DNA of 64,000 nucleotides from Tamarix chinensis (taxonomy: Eukaryota; Streptophyta; Magnoliopsida; Caryophyllales; Tamaricaceae): NCBI GenBank assembly GCA_030549775.1, contig CM060174.1, positions 14,998,128-15,062,127 of the forward strand, in the 5' to 3' direction. Positions 34,546 to 46,674 of the stretch are shown here, in pieces. A program made the position numbers and the translations under genes. The stretch's first letter is position 1, and the number at the start of each line of letters is the position of its first letter. A model generated the notes under the pieces. The model ran no database searches, had not been told where the DNA came from, and saw only the letters and a list, made by a program, of their open reading frames with translations.

Positions 34546-36913
34546 ATGGAATTAGAGCGTCGACTGTTCACTCTTCCGCCGCCTCCTGCTGCTGCTGACA
34601 ACAGCTTAACGATGAGTAGCCGCAGACCCTGCGCGTCATCCAGGCCGCCGCCATCGATTCATCACGACTCGCTCCCTGCATCAAAGGTTAGCGGCGATCC
34701 CAGCCCGACGATGCAGAAGCAGAAGCTGGAGTGGCTGTGGAGCAACCAAATTGGCGCGGACGTTGAATTCGACTCGCCATTTGGTAAACGCAGAATTACA
34801 TACGCCGATACCACCGCCTCTGGCCGTTGCCTTCATTACATCGAAGATTACATCATCAAACACGTCCTCCCGTATTATGGTATGTAATACCGTCGTAATG
34901 CACGCATGTAGAGCATATACATATAACGAACACCGGCTGCTACTGATCATATATCATTAACTAACTAACATGATCTCTGTTTTTTTTTTTACTTAATTGA
35001 ATGATTATAGGGAACACGCATACGTGCGACAGTTACGTGGGCCAACTAACCATAAAAATGTCAGAAGAAGCGACGAGCTACATAAAGGCCTGTTTGGGCG
35101 GGAAGAGTTCGGACTCGATCATATTCTGCGGCTCGGGTTCGACGTCGGCGATCAAAAGGCTACAGGAGGTGACGGGGATATCGATCCCGTCAACGTTAAG
35201 GTCCGCGGCAATCGATACGCTGAAGGGATCGGCCGATCGATGGGTCGTTTTCGTCGGCCCGTACGAGCATCATTCGAACTACCTGTCGTGGAGGCAGAGT
35301 CTGGCAGAGGTTGTCGAGATCGGCTTCGATGAGGACGGGCTGATCGATTGCGAGGAGCTGAAGGAGAAGCTTGAAGGGTTTAAGGGAAGCGGGAGGCCTA
35401 TGCTGGGGTCTTTTTCTGCTTGTAGCAACGTTACCGGTATCGTTACGGATACTAGGAAGGTCGCTGCTCTGCTCCATCGCTACGGTGCTTTTGCCTGCTT
35501 TGATTTCTCGGCAAGGTACTACGCTGCTTTGATTTGTTATCTAAGAGGAGTACATAAGCATCATCTTTTTTATTGACCCTAATTTGTTTTTGTATATATG
35601 TGGCCAGTGCTCCATATGTGGATATCAAGATGAGATCCGGAGAGATCGATGGCTATGACGCTATTTTTCTCAGCACCCACAAGTTTATCGGCGGTCCGGG
35701 CTCTCCTGGCATTCTTCTTATGAACAACGATCTCTATAAGTTGAGATCTTTTCCCCCTTCTACCTGCGGAGGCGGCACCGTAAACTTTGTCAACGGATAC
35801 GACGAAAAGGTAACCTTATTTAGTATTATCCGACCGTTTAATTAATTTATCCATTACTAGTACTTGTTTCTTATGATAGTTGTGAATATATATATGTACA
35901 CGCAGGACACGTTGTATTTGGATGACATAGAGGAGAGAGAGAACGCCGGTACCCCACAGATCATTCAGAAGATCAAGGCAGCGTTGACTTTTTGGGTCAA
36001 AGAATACATTGGTTATAAGACCATCGAGCAGCAGGAGGATTACTATGTCAAGAGAGCAATGGAAAGGCTGCTCCCAAATCAGAACATATGGATCTTAGGC
36101 AACACAAACGTCAAGCGTCAGCCAATCCTATCTTTCCTCGTTTACTCCAAAGAGAATCCTTCTTCTCATTCTTCTCCTCATGATCCCCATCGTAACAGAA
36201 GGGAGCGGAAGCCGCTTCATGGGGCTTTTGTAGCTAAGCTTCTTAACGACCTGTTTGGTATCCAAGCTCGCGGTGGGTGTGCATGTGCCGGACCTTATGC
36301 TCACCACTTGCTCGGTATCGGCCACCGACATTCGTGTGCCCTAGCATCTTATGTCAAAAAGGTAACTCTCACTATATACATATATATCACTGCTGAATTC
36401 CACCATCAAAGTGTTTCATCATCTTTACTTGATATGAAAGAAAGTAGCTAACCCTGCATTAATGTATAGGGATATTCTGGAGTAAAGCCAGGATGGGCAA
36501 GGATCAGCATACCCTACTACACGACGGAAGATGAGTTTGAGTTCATTCTGTCGGCTTTAGAATTCGTAGTTGGTTTCGGGCAGAGATTTCTCCCACTCTA
36601 CCACTTCAGTTGGGAATCCGGTAATTGGACGTTCATGAGAGACGAGTTCGAAAAAACTATGCTGCAAAACGGCCGTAACGTATGCATTTCCATCTCGGCC
36701 GACCGTATGCAAGCATTAAAGTTAGGCTCCAATGGATTGATCCGCGATGAGGAAGGTTACCGGAGAAATAAAGTGGACACCGGAATACTAAGACAGAAGT
36801 TCGAGACATATCTCAATGACGCAAATATGTTTGCTTCTCTCCTACCGGAATATTACTCTGAGCGCAATCCTCCTAGCGGCGTTGATTCCGACGATCTACT
36901 ATTTATGATCTAG
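34546..36913 (+). CDS. Class-V PLP-dependent enzyme (cysteine desulfurase/aminotransferase fold), five exons, 646 aa
   Basis: Coding exons are 34546-34879, 35011-35515, 35608-35809, 35906-36361 and 36470-36913, all with GT-AG introns and matching phases, giving 1941 coding bases. The first 55 or so residues are Pro/Ser-rich and disordered. The fold-type I core follows: GSGSTSAIKRL (about 152-162) for the PLP phosphate, EHHSNYLSW (197-205), Asp276 in FDFSAS for the ring nitrogen, and Lys305 in FLSTHKFIGG as the Schiff-base lysine. A Cys motif, RGGCACAGPY (Cys472, Cys474), sits where cysteine desulfurases carry their mobile catalytic Cys, but the local sequence differs from IscS and SufS. A C-terminal extension of about 100 residues follows the core. 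The enzyme class is firm; the substrate is unknown, with sulfur transfer a reasonable guess only. No clear plastid or mitochondrial transit peptide is seen, so it may be cytosolic. The exons are G+C-richer than their surroundings. Confidence 0.92.
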
Positions 36914-37026
36914 CCGCCGTTTTATTTTATTGTTATTTTTATCTCTATACAGTGCGATCGCGAGATCGATCTCTTGTTTTTGTTGTTGTTATTGTTGATA
37001 CCATTTAAATAAGTATAATACTATGC

Positions 37027-37032
37027 AATAAA
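37027..37032 (+). terminator. Possible polyadenylation signal of the PLP-enzyme gene
   Basis: AATAAA about 115 bases after the TAG stop at 36911-36913, in A+T-rich sequence. It fits a plant 3' end but is unproven. Confidence 0.5.
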
Positions 37033-37960
37033 TTTATTTATTTACGTAAATTTGAGCCTTGGAACAATGTGATCTAATTATTACAAACAAGAATCGCCCG
37101 AGCAATAATCACGCACCAAATTAGCTAATCCCGCGCGGCCATTCTGATCTTGCGCGTTACTTCCATGAGGTATGAAACGAAATGAACACCCAAAGAGGTT
37201 CAAAATTGGATTGCCATATCACAATTTTTTGCCAAAGAATCAGAACATCGCAATAGACAAAAATTTGCAAATTATAAGGAGCACGCATAGTACAAACCGT
37301 TTGCGACGTATTTCTTTGCCCTTTATTAAAAAAAAAAGTTTAGTTTATAAGATTGTTATTTTATCGCGTACGTTCTTCTTCATTCCTTTTACTCTTCAAT
37401 TTCTCCTTACGCGATCACTTATCTTTTACAATTTTGTTCTTTGATTTTTGTCTTCTTAACATTCTTCCTGTTTTAGTTCTTTGATCAATTTTTTTATTAT
37501 TATTTTGTTTCAATTCTTCTCATTTTACAAGTTCTCATGATTTCGAGTTTGTGCTCATTAACTATTTTATTGATTTTTGATTTCTCAGGTATGTTATTGT
37601 AAAATCGATGTTGATACTTAGTTTATGGATTGGCTTTGATATATCTCATGATTTCAAGTTTGTACTCAGCAGCTATTTTATTGATTTTTTTTTATTTCTC
37701 AAGTATGTTAATGTAAAATCGATGTTGATGCTTAGTTTATAGATTGGCTTCAATTTGTTATTTTGATGATTGAAACAACTTTTGGATTGTTTGTGTGAAG
37801 GATAATGATTGAAGCTACCGTAGGTGCGGATGATGGAGAGTAGGTGTGGATGATGGAGAATGTTGCTTATGTGTTGACAATGGAGATGGATTAATAGTTA
37901 TTAATAATGGAAAACATGGATTATATATTTAACATGCATAAGGTGTGGAGGCTCTTTATC
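37033..37960. other. Gene-free stretch with a short tandem duplication
   Basis: A segment of roughly 110 bases is duplicated in tandem (about 37540-37650 and 37653-37755). Both copies contain AGTTTGT.CTCA..A.CTATTTTATTGAT and TGTAAAATCGATGTTGAT. The remainder is A+T-rich with no supported gene; the 90-codon frame at 37172 is not convincing. Confidence 0.55.
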
Positions 37961-39751
37961 GACTAAAGAACAATTGTATGATGATGAAATATTTTAGATA
38001 TGTTCATCATGTTTATTAACATAAGTTCATCATGTAGAACACAAATGTTCAACACTTACTTCACTTGTGGTCATCACATAGGTTCATCAATTAATCCTTA
38101 CAAGGGCAATAAATGATTGAATTAGGTTTAGTAAACAATAAAAATAGGTTGATCTAGTTAGGAGTTTTCAACCTGTGATCCGAACCAAAAATTTGGACTA
38201 GATCGACCAGCTATTTTAGGTTCCAGTCTAAGACCAGACTGGTTATACTGGGTTTCGGTCTCCAAGTTAAAAAAAAAAATTGATCCTTAACTGGTTTAGA
38301 CTTTTAGGTTCAACATGAAATCTTATTAATATTTTAATCAAAAAATACATATTTTAATATAACACATATATAATTTAGCAATTACGGTCCTAGCTGATCC
38401 GATCTCCATTCTCTACTTAAAAAATTGTCAGCCATTATCAGAGTTTTGGTATAATTCTATCCTATTTTGGACCGATTCACACCCCCACCTCTACTTGTAC
38501 CCACATATTCAACATAGGTTCGGCATTTACTAGATTAAAAAGCATTGGTTTAACTTTAGAATGTACTTATTGGTAATAGATGACTTATGTTCATAATGTA
38601 CATTGATATATATTTAGAACACCTAACAATTAAGTTCACAACATTTAATTTTTAGGTTCATAATACTCAACAATTAGTTCACCAAATGATAACTCACATA
38701 GATTGATTTAATAAGTAAATGGGTTTAGGAAAGAGATAAAATAAGTTCAATAAATGTTTAACATTTAGTGAATCAACAATAGCCAACTTATGTTTAGAAT
38801 GCACTTTAACATAGATTCAAAACACTTAACAATTAGGTTCATAACACTTAACTATTAGGTTCATAATACTTAACAATGAGTTCAACAAATGATAACTCGC
38901 ATAGATTTATTGGGTAACTAAACATGTATCAAAATTACTAAGATTGAACGTGAACAAATGAAATTGAAAGTAAAATTAACTCTAATTACTTTAATATAGG
39001 TTTAGAGATATTTCGGTTATGTTCAACATGCTTTTTCATATAGGTTCACCATATAGAATGGGTTCAACACTTGTGTTTAGCACATAAGTTGAGCAATTAT
39101 TCCTTACAAGTTCATGAAATAATTGAATTAGGTTTAGTAAATAATTAAAATAGGTTCATCTAATTAGGCATGTTCAACATTCGATCTAGATTGACCAATT
39201 ATTATAAATTCCGATCCAAGATTGAATTGATTATACGGGGTTTCGATTCTAAAATAAAAAAAGAATGATTTGATCCTTAACTAATTTAATCTTTAGGTCC
39301 CACCCAAAATCTCATTAACATTTTATCTAAAAAGTACATATTTTTTATACATGTATACATACATACACACATAGAATTTATAAATTCCATTTCAGTATCC
39401 TATCCCTAATTCAATAAATCTTGGTTATTAATTGGGTTCTAGTATGGTCCAATTCAATTTTGGACTGGTGCACAATTCCACATCTAGTTATATGCGTATG
39501 TTCAACATATGATTAGCATTTTCTAGATTAAAAATCATTGATTTAAGTTAAGGATGTATTTATCAACAATAACTAACTTATGTTCATAATGTGCTTTAAC
39601 ATATATTTAGAATACTTAACAATTATGTTCACATCATTTAATTATCAGCTTCATAATACTTCATAATTAGTTTAGCAAATGATAATTCACATAAATTCAT
39701 TTAATCAGTATGTAGGTTCAAGAAAGAGTTAAAATAGGTTCATATGGTTGT
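37960..39751. repeat. GTTCA-rich tandem repeat with a period of about 1.0 kb
   Basis: Sequence around 38121 (ATTAGGTTTAGTAAACAAT) recurs at 39127, an offset of 1006 bases, and the order of blocks is kept across the unit: AGGTTCA.CAT, TCCTTACAAG, GATCTAG, GATCCTTAACT, CTTATGTTCATAATGT, AATGATAACTCACATAGATT. A shorter inner repeat, ACTTATGTT.A.AATG, also occurs. The second copy is cut by the plastid insertion; related sequence resumes at 46364-46545. No coding capacity. Confidence 0.7.
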
Positions 39752-40335
39752 ACGCATACTTGTTTTTAAATAAGTACGCAACTCAAAAATAAATTTCCTT
39801 ACTTATCCAATTTCTAATGAATCAAGATAACCATTCATTCCGGTATAAATAGTCATTATCTATTCTTCTACTGTGAGAGGGGCGGATTGGGATTGTTTGA
39901 GCAATTCACGTAATCGTTGACCTCTTGCCAATTGATTCTGGGTAGCTTTATCAAGATTAGAAGCAAATTGTGCAAAGGCTTCTAATTTGGCAAATTGTGC
40001 CAATTCCAACTTTAATTTGCCGGCTACTTGTTTCATGGCTTTAATTTGAGTTGCATATCCTACTCTAGAAACATAAATACCCACATTAATAGCAGGTCAG
40101 ATTCCAGCATTGAACATATCATCAGATAAGAATATTTAGCCATCTGTAATGGAAATTACATTAGTAGGAATATAAAGCCGAAGTGTCTTTTGATTGGGTC
40201 TCAACTATTGTTAAGGCGGTCATACTTCCTTCACCTAAAAAAGAACTTAATTTAGCGGCTCTTTCCAAAAGGCGTGAATGCAAATAAAAAACATCTCTTG
40301 GATAAGCTTCACGACCTGGCAGTCTTCATAATAGT
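39752..40335 (-). pseudogene. atpA: Nuclear plastid insertion: internal fragment of chloroplast atpA (ATP synthase CF1 alpha)
   Basis: The minus strand encodes stretches diagnostic of the plastid alpha subunit: [20 protein letters not shown], a shifted segment, then [57 protein letters not shown], then IYTGMNGYLDSLEIG and LRTYLKT. This covers roughly the region from residue 280 to 460 of the usual protein of about 505. It carries a frameshift near 40180, in-frame stops after TVEE and after LEIG (CAG/CAA to TAG/TAA type changes) and neither end of the gene, so it is not functional. Residues match plastid, not mitochondrial, alpha subunit. Flanking sequence on both sides is the GTTCA repeat, so this is a nuclear copy. 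Confidence 0.9.
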
Positions 40336-40364
40336 TGACTTATGTCCAAAATATTCTTTAATAT

Positions 40365-43300
40365 TGTATACCCCAAAATTTTAAAACCTAGAATTTAATA
40401 ATTATTCCTCATTTGGGATAATTTAATGTTTAAATTATTAATTTAATTATTTTGTGGAATTTTAGTTTATAAAAATGGATATAATTATTTAATAAATTAA
40501 AATAAATATTTTCTTATTTTATCATACTCATTTTATTGAGATAAATTTCTAAAATCATATTTTACTGAAATTACCCTTTTAAATTAATATCTTAAATTTT
40601 AAATAAATAAATTTATTAAATTAAATTATCCATCTAATAATTAAATACCTTTACTCCAAAGTTATTTTATTTTTATTTTCACTTTTCCTTTTTCCTTTTT
40701 CTTTTTTCTTTTTTCTTTCTATTTTTTCCTTCCTTTTTTTCTTTTCCTCCTTTTTCCTTTTCTTCTTTTCTTCCTCCTAGGGCCTCCTGGGGCCTCCTGG
40801 CTTGCACCGTCTTTTCCTCTCCCGTTGGGTCGCTAGTCCTCTTCTCGTCCTGTACACGTCCAACCCCTCTCTCCCCCTTCCTTTTTTTCCTTTTTCTCCT
40901 TTCTTCCTTCCTCAGTTGGGCCAGTCTAACACTCCTTTTTTTTTTCTCCCTTGCGAGCATAGCTCATCACGTCTCTTCTTCTTCTTCTTCTCCCTCCTTC
41001 ACCCGTCGGAGCCATGTCGGCCCCTACAATCGCTTGCAACCAGTCCTGCACCTGCACCTGCCATTACAGCTTGCCCACTCCCTTTCTCCCCATCCCTTTC
41101 CCTTCTATTTTTTTGGCTATCCACAACCCCCCTCGTGTGCCCCTCTCATTTCCCTTTTCTTCCTTCCCTTCCCTACTACCCTACACCCCAACCTGCAGCC
41201 TCCTCCCCCTGCCACCACCTAGCTTGGCACCTTTACCTCCCTCCTCTCCCTCTTCTTTTTCTTCTTCTCCCCTACCCATTTCCTTTCCTTGAGCCCCCTC
41301 ATTTCCCCTGTAGAACCGCCCTCTTTTCTCCCTTCTTCCCTTCTTCTTCTCCTCCCCTATTTTTGCTTCGCCAACCTCAACTGCTGCCTCTGCCGCTCAA
41401 CCGATCACCGCAACAACCTCCTAGCCTCCTCTCTACCTCCTTGCACCACCCAATAGCCACTACTTTCCCTACAACCATAATTCCATTCCTTTCTATTTTC
41501 TTTCCCTCCTCGACCTCCTCCCCTGCACGCCACCTTGCGTCTCCCATTCCCCCTCTTCCGCCACTAGATCCACCCCTCAACCATTTGTAACCTCCTTTAC
41601 CACCACCCTACCTCACCTTGCTCAAAATTTCCTTGGAGCCCCCTCCCTTCTTCTCTTCTTTTCCCTTCCTTCTTCTTCTTATCCCTTCCTGGCACCCATT
41701 TCCTATCCCCTATAGTCGTTGTCTCCACCCCCTGAGTTATCTATCTTCAACCCCTAACCACCACATACACCCTGTCATCCCTCCTACTTCCAGCTGCCAC
41801 TCTAACTCCCCTCCACAAGTCCTCAACCAAAGCCCCAAACCCTTACGTGAACCAACCCTTCCCCTTTCTCCTATCCCCTCTTCAACCCTTATTCCCTTTC
41901 CCCTTGTGCATGCAGCGTGAGTCTTGTTACATATTATGAGCAAATGTTGCTAAATTTTAGAGGTATAAAAATAGTTAGCATTAATATTTATTAATTAAGA
42001 TTTTTGGTAAAAATTTATTATTTTAATTTTCTACTACTAATATACTATTTTTGGTATTATTTTTAGGTACAAAACTTTCTAATCAAAGCTTAAACTTTTA
42101 ACCAATGTATTGTTAAGGTTTTATTATTGTAGGAAGTAAGGTAACCATTATACCTTACTAAAATGTGTGGTTATACGTATGCTAGCATATTAATATTTTA
42201 AATATGTTTATGTGCATGTTGTATGATGTTAAATATATTATGATTAGTAGCATATGTTGGTATTTGAAATGAAAAGCATGTTATATTATGTGTCATGTGT
42301 AGAAATGATAGTTAAGGAGGGAGCCTTATTGTTACTAATAATGTTAAATGCATGTATATGATATGATAAGATAAGCTAATGTGGCAATTTGTAACATAGG
42401 TAATGTTAATATGAGCCCTAGAGGTATGTTAGTAATTTTTCTTGTACAAAAGGTGTCACCTAAATAAGTATGTATGGTAGATGATAATGGGTATTAATAA
42501 TAAATAATAATAATAATAATAATAATAGTTGGCAGTGTTAGGTGATGTATATGGACCATTGGTGTTAATATTTTATGTGGTAAGGGTATTTTAATATATT
42601 TGGCATAAGAAGGGCAAATTAGTAATTTTCATAAATAAAAGGGGTAATATGGTAGATTAATAAGTAAGAAAGGTATTGTGGTAAATTTGGCATGAAAAGG
42701 CGGTAACTTGATAAATTTATAAGTAAAAGGGTAATTGGGTAAATTATTAAATAAGAAGGGTATTTTGGTAATTTTGGTATAAAATGGATAACTTAGTAAT
42801 TTTCTAAACATAAGGAGTAAATTTGGTAATTGGGTAATTTAATAAGTAAGAATGGTATTTTGATAATTCGGCATGAAAGGAGTAAATTTGGTAATTTTAA
42901 TAATTATGAAGGGTAATTTCATAATTTAACTAACTAAAAGGGTAAACTAGTAATTTAATAAGTATGGAGGGTGATTTGGTAAATTAACTACTCAAAAAGG
43001 AAATTTAGTAATTTCAACAAGTACGAATGGCACTTTGGTAATTTAACAAATTGAAAGGGCAATTTAATAATTTAACAAGTATGAGGGGGAAAAGTTGGTA
43101 ATTTAATAAGTATGGAAGGTACTTTGGTAGTTTAACAAATATAAAGGGTATTTTGGTAATTATACAAGTATGAAGGGTAATCTAGTAATTTGACAAGTAA
43201 AAAGGGGCAACTTGGTAACTTTTACAAACAAGGTGTATTTAGTAATTTTGTAAGTATGAATAGGTAAATCAGTAAATTGCATATAACATGACCATGAATT

Positions 43301-44033
43301 AAATAAGCCTCCATAATAAGACATAAGGGATATTAAATAATAGTATGAGAGTTTATGGCTTTAGTAACACTTGTTTAAGTATAACCATATATATTATAAG
43401 AATAAAGTTATTTCAGTAAATTGGTGAATACTATAAGGATAATACATGACATAGGGTTGAATGGGTAATTATAGGTATGATATGATGTTTATTTCACAAT
43501 CTCGCAAGAGGTGCCTTAATTGTTAATTATGCATGGAAATGTGCGTTGGATGTGTTAGAAGTACATGTTAGGATTTATGTGTTCCATGATCCTTCGATAT
43601 AGAATATTAGATTCTATAACCCGTATTATTATTATGATATGCTAACCTACTATGGCATGTAAACAAATGGAAATGAAATCTTTAATGGGGATAGATGATA
43701 AAAGGTTGGCCTTGGCGGACTATTTAAGTTAACATGGATAATAATGCAAATAAGGATCACTTATTAATAACAAAAAAAAATGGAAATGATCAAGTGTGCG
43801 ATTGATGTGTTTCTCGTGGTTACCTTAATTAAGATGCTAATAATTAAAGCGAAAGACCTCGAGATTAGGAATAATGGCTCTTTAGGGGTCACTACCCTAA
43901 AGACGTGGTTTAACCCATAATTGTTCTAGATTTTACTGGTGTGCCTTAGTGCCCTAGTCAGAACCTATATCTTACTCTCTCTAGCTCTACGAACTTATTT
44001 AGTGGGTATGCATAATTATATATTAGGTGTCAT
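40365..44033 (+). mobile_element. Plus-strand LTR-like repeat, 3' end missing
   Basis: It starts TGTATACCCCAAAATTTT and follows the 5180-10189 element block by block: leader, pyrimidine block (40670-41910), a ..GTGAGTCTTGTTAC segment, GGTAACCATTATACC-ACGTATGCTAGCA (compare 6930-6975), minisatellite (42590-43270) and the GAAAGACCTCGAGATTAGGAAT segment (43850). It stops matching near 44025, about 1.3 kb short of the expected end, where a minus-strand LTR-like sequence begins. The 262-codon Pro/Ser/Leu frame at 40802-41590 is the same low-complexity shadow as in the other copies. Confidence 0.75.
42590..43270. repeat. Degenerate minisatellite, second copy
   Basis: Same AAGGGTAATTTGGTAATTT / ATAAGTA unit as 7340-8475, in the same place within its LTR-like repeat. 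Confidence 0.85.
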
Positions 44034-45530
44034 TGAATCACCCCAAAATCATGACTTGAAAATTTCGTTTAAATCTTATTTTGCGGAAGCGAAAATTGTA
44101 AAACAGTGAGTGTTACCGCCATACTTAATGTAAGTTTGGTCTCCTCACCATCCTTATGTCAAGTGCTAAGGCTTAAAACAAGTCAAACCAAAAAAATGTG
44201 AGAGAAGTACAATACATAATCAAGGGTTTTCAAAAGAAAGATTATCCATACAATAGGACCATTTAGATAATTAAGTAACTAACCATTTTCGGAAAGTAAA
44301 TAAAACGAGGCACACGAAGGTGCAACAATGGTTTGCCTTACACTCATATGATCCATCAAATATTACAAGGAAAGGGAAATAGGGACAGGGTCCACTCACT
44401 CCCTTAGCCTAACTAGTCATTTGGATGATGCTCCTCAAAATTTTTCGACCACTGCATGCCACTGACGGACTCCTCTAAAAAGTGATAGTGTTAGTACGAC
44501 TTCCTCATACTGAGTAAATCACAATGCCTCCGGAAAGGTAGTATACCCACATATACAATCATCATACAGTTAAGGCATTCAAATAAAACATAGATCACAT
44601 GCAAAGCCATGATTTTATGACACAATTCCACATCACAATTTATGATACTAATTAGATCAAAATCCCTAGCAAAGGCATTGAAAACATGCTAATAATCTCA
44701 CAACCATTTTAACTTACCAACGACCATACTTTATAGCATAATAGGAAGAAGTGGTGATATTCCAAACAATCCAACCAGGGTCAAATCACGCCTAATCCAA
44801 TTATTACAGAAGTATTATGGTGGGTGTCTAATCCGGTTATATCATTTATATAACAATTCTCGAGTGGAATACAATCCCATATCTATGACAATGATTGTCA
44901 GGGAGGTGGTACCAAGATAATTCACTCAATTCTAGGGCAAAGCTTGCTAAGGAAGCCACATGACATATCAGTCATCCATACAAACCTCAGAACTCAAGTC
45001 CTTAAGTACTCGTACCCTCTATAAGGTATATGGAATATCTATAGAGCAGAAGTGAGCCCCTTGAACCTAAGGCCCAAACTATGCACTCGGGGACCAAATC
45101 CGAGGCACAAGATTCCTTTCCAAACTAAAGTCTTCCTTTTTAAGCGATTAGTGTCTTATGAAATTTCAGGTTATTAATTTGAGAATAACAAGGCTCATAA
45201 TATTACAACTTAGCCATCAATCCATCCATCAATTCCAAATCTAAAGGATCACAACAATTCCAATCCAACACAACCTAGGGTTAGGCATCATGTCATAGCT
45301 TGTATAATTATCCAAGCCAATTATTTAATCCATCAATTTAATTATTTCCAAAATTATTCTGAAGCCAACACTTAAGTCAACTAGTCCGATTTTTCGAATT
45401 TGAATCATATTTTTCCCTAATGACCAAAATACCCTTCAACCTATAACTACCATATTTTCCTTCACTTTATTACCAAGTTTATTTCTATAAGAAATTTGTT
45501 ACGAAAATGCTAACATAAAATAGCTAATGA
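44034..45530 (-). mobile_element. Diverged minus-strand LTR-like repeat, 3' boundary unclear
   Basis: It starts TGAATCACCCCAAAATCATG and then matches the reversed family end: GAAAATTTCG, GCGGAAGCG, TGTTACCGCCATACTTA, CAAGTGCTAAGGC. Later it carries TTAAGCGATTAGTGTCTTA (near 45150) and a reversed minisatellite trace (CCAAAATACCCTTCAACC near 45425), so it probably extends past 45490. I cannot place the right terminus. Confidence 0.55.
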
Positions 45531-46363
45531 TAATTTATCATACAATAATTATCGATAGACTGGTTTGCACAATAGTAACTTACATTTTTGGTTGAAACAT
45601 AAACATTCGAATGGTTTAACATACCAATTGATTGGCTGTAGAATCAATTAGCTGGTTTGGCTATACCGATCTATTGATGAGAATTAAATGATGATTTTTT
45701 GCCCATTGGATGAAACAACTTTTTATGATTTTGTATCTAATGACTTTAATTCGAGGGCAACCTTGATAAACAAGGTCCTTTTGCATTTATTACACCTATT
45801 TTTCAGAACATTGATTGTGTAGTTAATCTCTTATTCTCAAAACATTCAATTGCTCACTCAAAATTTCTAAACTTTCATAATTCAGAGTTTTTACTTAAAA
45901 GTGTTCTTTAATAACTTCTCTTAGCTAGAATTATTCTCCAATTGTAATATCACTCATGAAATCTAACTAGATTACATCTTATCCAAAATTATACAATTTC
46001 ATATATTATATTCTTGGTAAAAATTATCTGCAATCATAATCTCCTCTCAAAAATTTATTTTAAGGAGTTAGTGAGTGTTTACCTATTATTTTTAAAAGAT
46101 TCATATAGTGACTCTAGAGAATATAAATAAGTAAAGATGTAAATCATCTCTTAGAGGGTCGTTGAGATAGTAAGACTCGTAAACCAATAGAAGAGTGATC
46201 ATTAATAACAATATATTACTATTTCAAAATTCAAAAGGAAAGACCTTTTGACAGCGAATATAAATAATAGTTTACTCTTAAACCACTCTATATTGTGTGT
46301 TAATTTTTATTTTGTCATTTTCATTTCATAAAATCCTATTCACCTCCTCTAGGATGTTTTTCA
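45531..46363. other. Unassigned repeat, possibly a Ty1/copia LTR end
   Basis: The right part ends CCTATTCACCTCCTCTAGG...TTTTTCA at 46363, a phrase commonly seen at the 3' edge of large plant copia LTRs, after which the GTTCA tandem repeat resumes with AATATTTAATAATGAG. No primer-binding site or coding remnant is present. The assignment is weak. Confidence 0.3.
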
Positions 46364-46545
46364 ATATTTAATAATGAGCTTAGAAAATGATAACTCACAG
46401 AAATTTATTTTATAACTAAATATGTATCAAAGTTAGTGAAATTTAATATGGGCAAGTGAGATTAAAGGTAAAATGAACCGTAATTAGTTTAATATAGGTT
46501 CACAAATGTTTCACTTAGGTTCAATTTCATTAGTTCATCGGGGAC
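46364..46545. repeat. Resumed GTTCA-rich repeat unit
   Basis: AAATGATAACTCACAGAAATTT, ACTAAATATGTATCAAA and TAATATAGGTTCAC match 38880-39020 in order. This is the far side of the block interrupted by the LTR-like insertions. Confidence 0.7.
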
Positions 46546-46674
46546 ATGAATAGAGTTGAAGAAGCATGAGGGCCACAATTTTCCCCCCAAAAGACGCGAA
46601 CAATTATAATAATATATTAATATCTATATATTTATAGTTTTGCCACACACACACACCCTTATACCGGTTGTAAT

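Noticed and set aside
40679..41943. 262-codon Pro/Ser/Leu frame and neighbours
   Set aside because: Same low-complexity block of another LTR-like copy; no start context, splice signals or domain.
44034..45290. TGTCAT on both sides of a TG...CA segment, looking like a 6-bp target duplication
   Set aside because: LTR-like sequence (reversed minisatellite trace near 45425) seems to continue beyond 45290, and the left host repeat does not resume at 45297, so the match may be chance.
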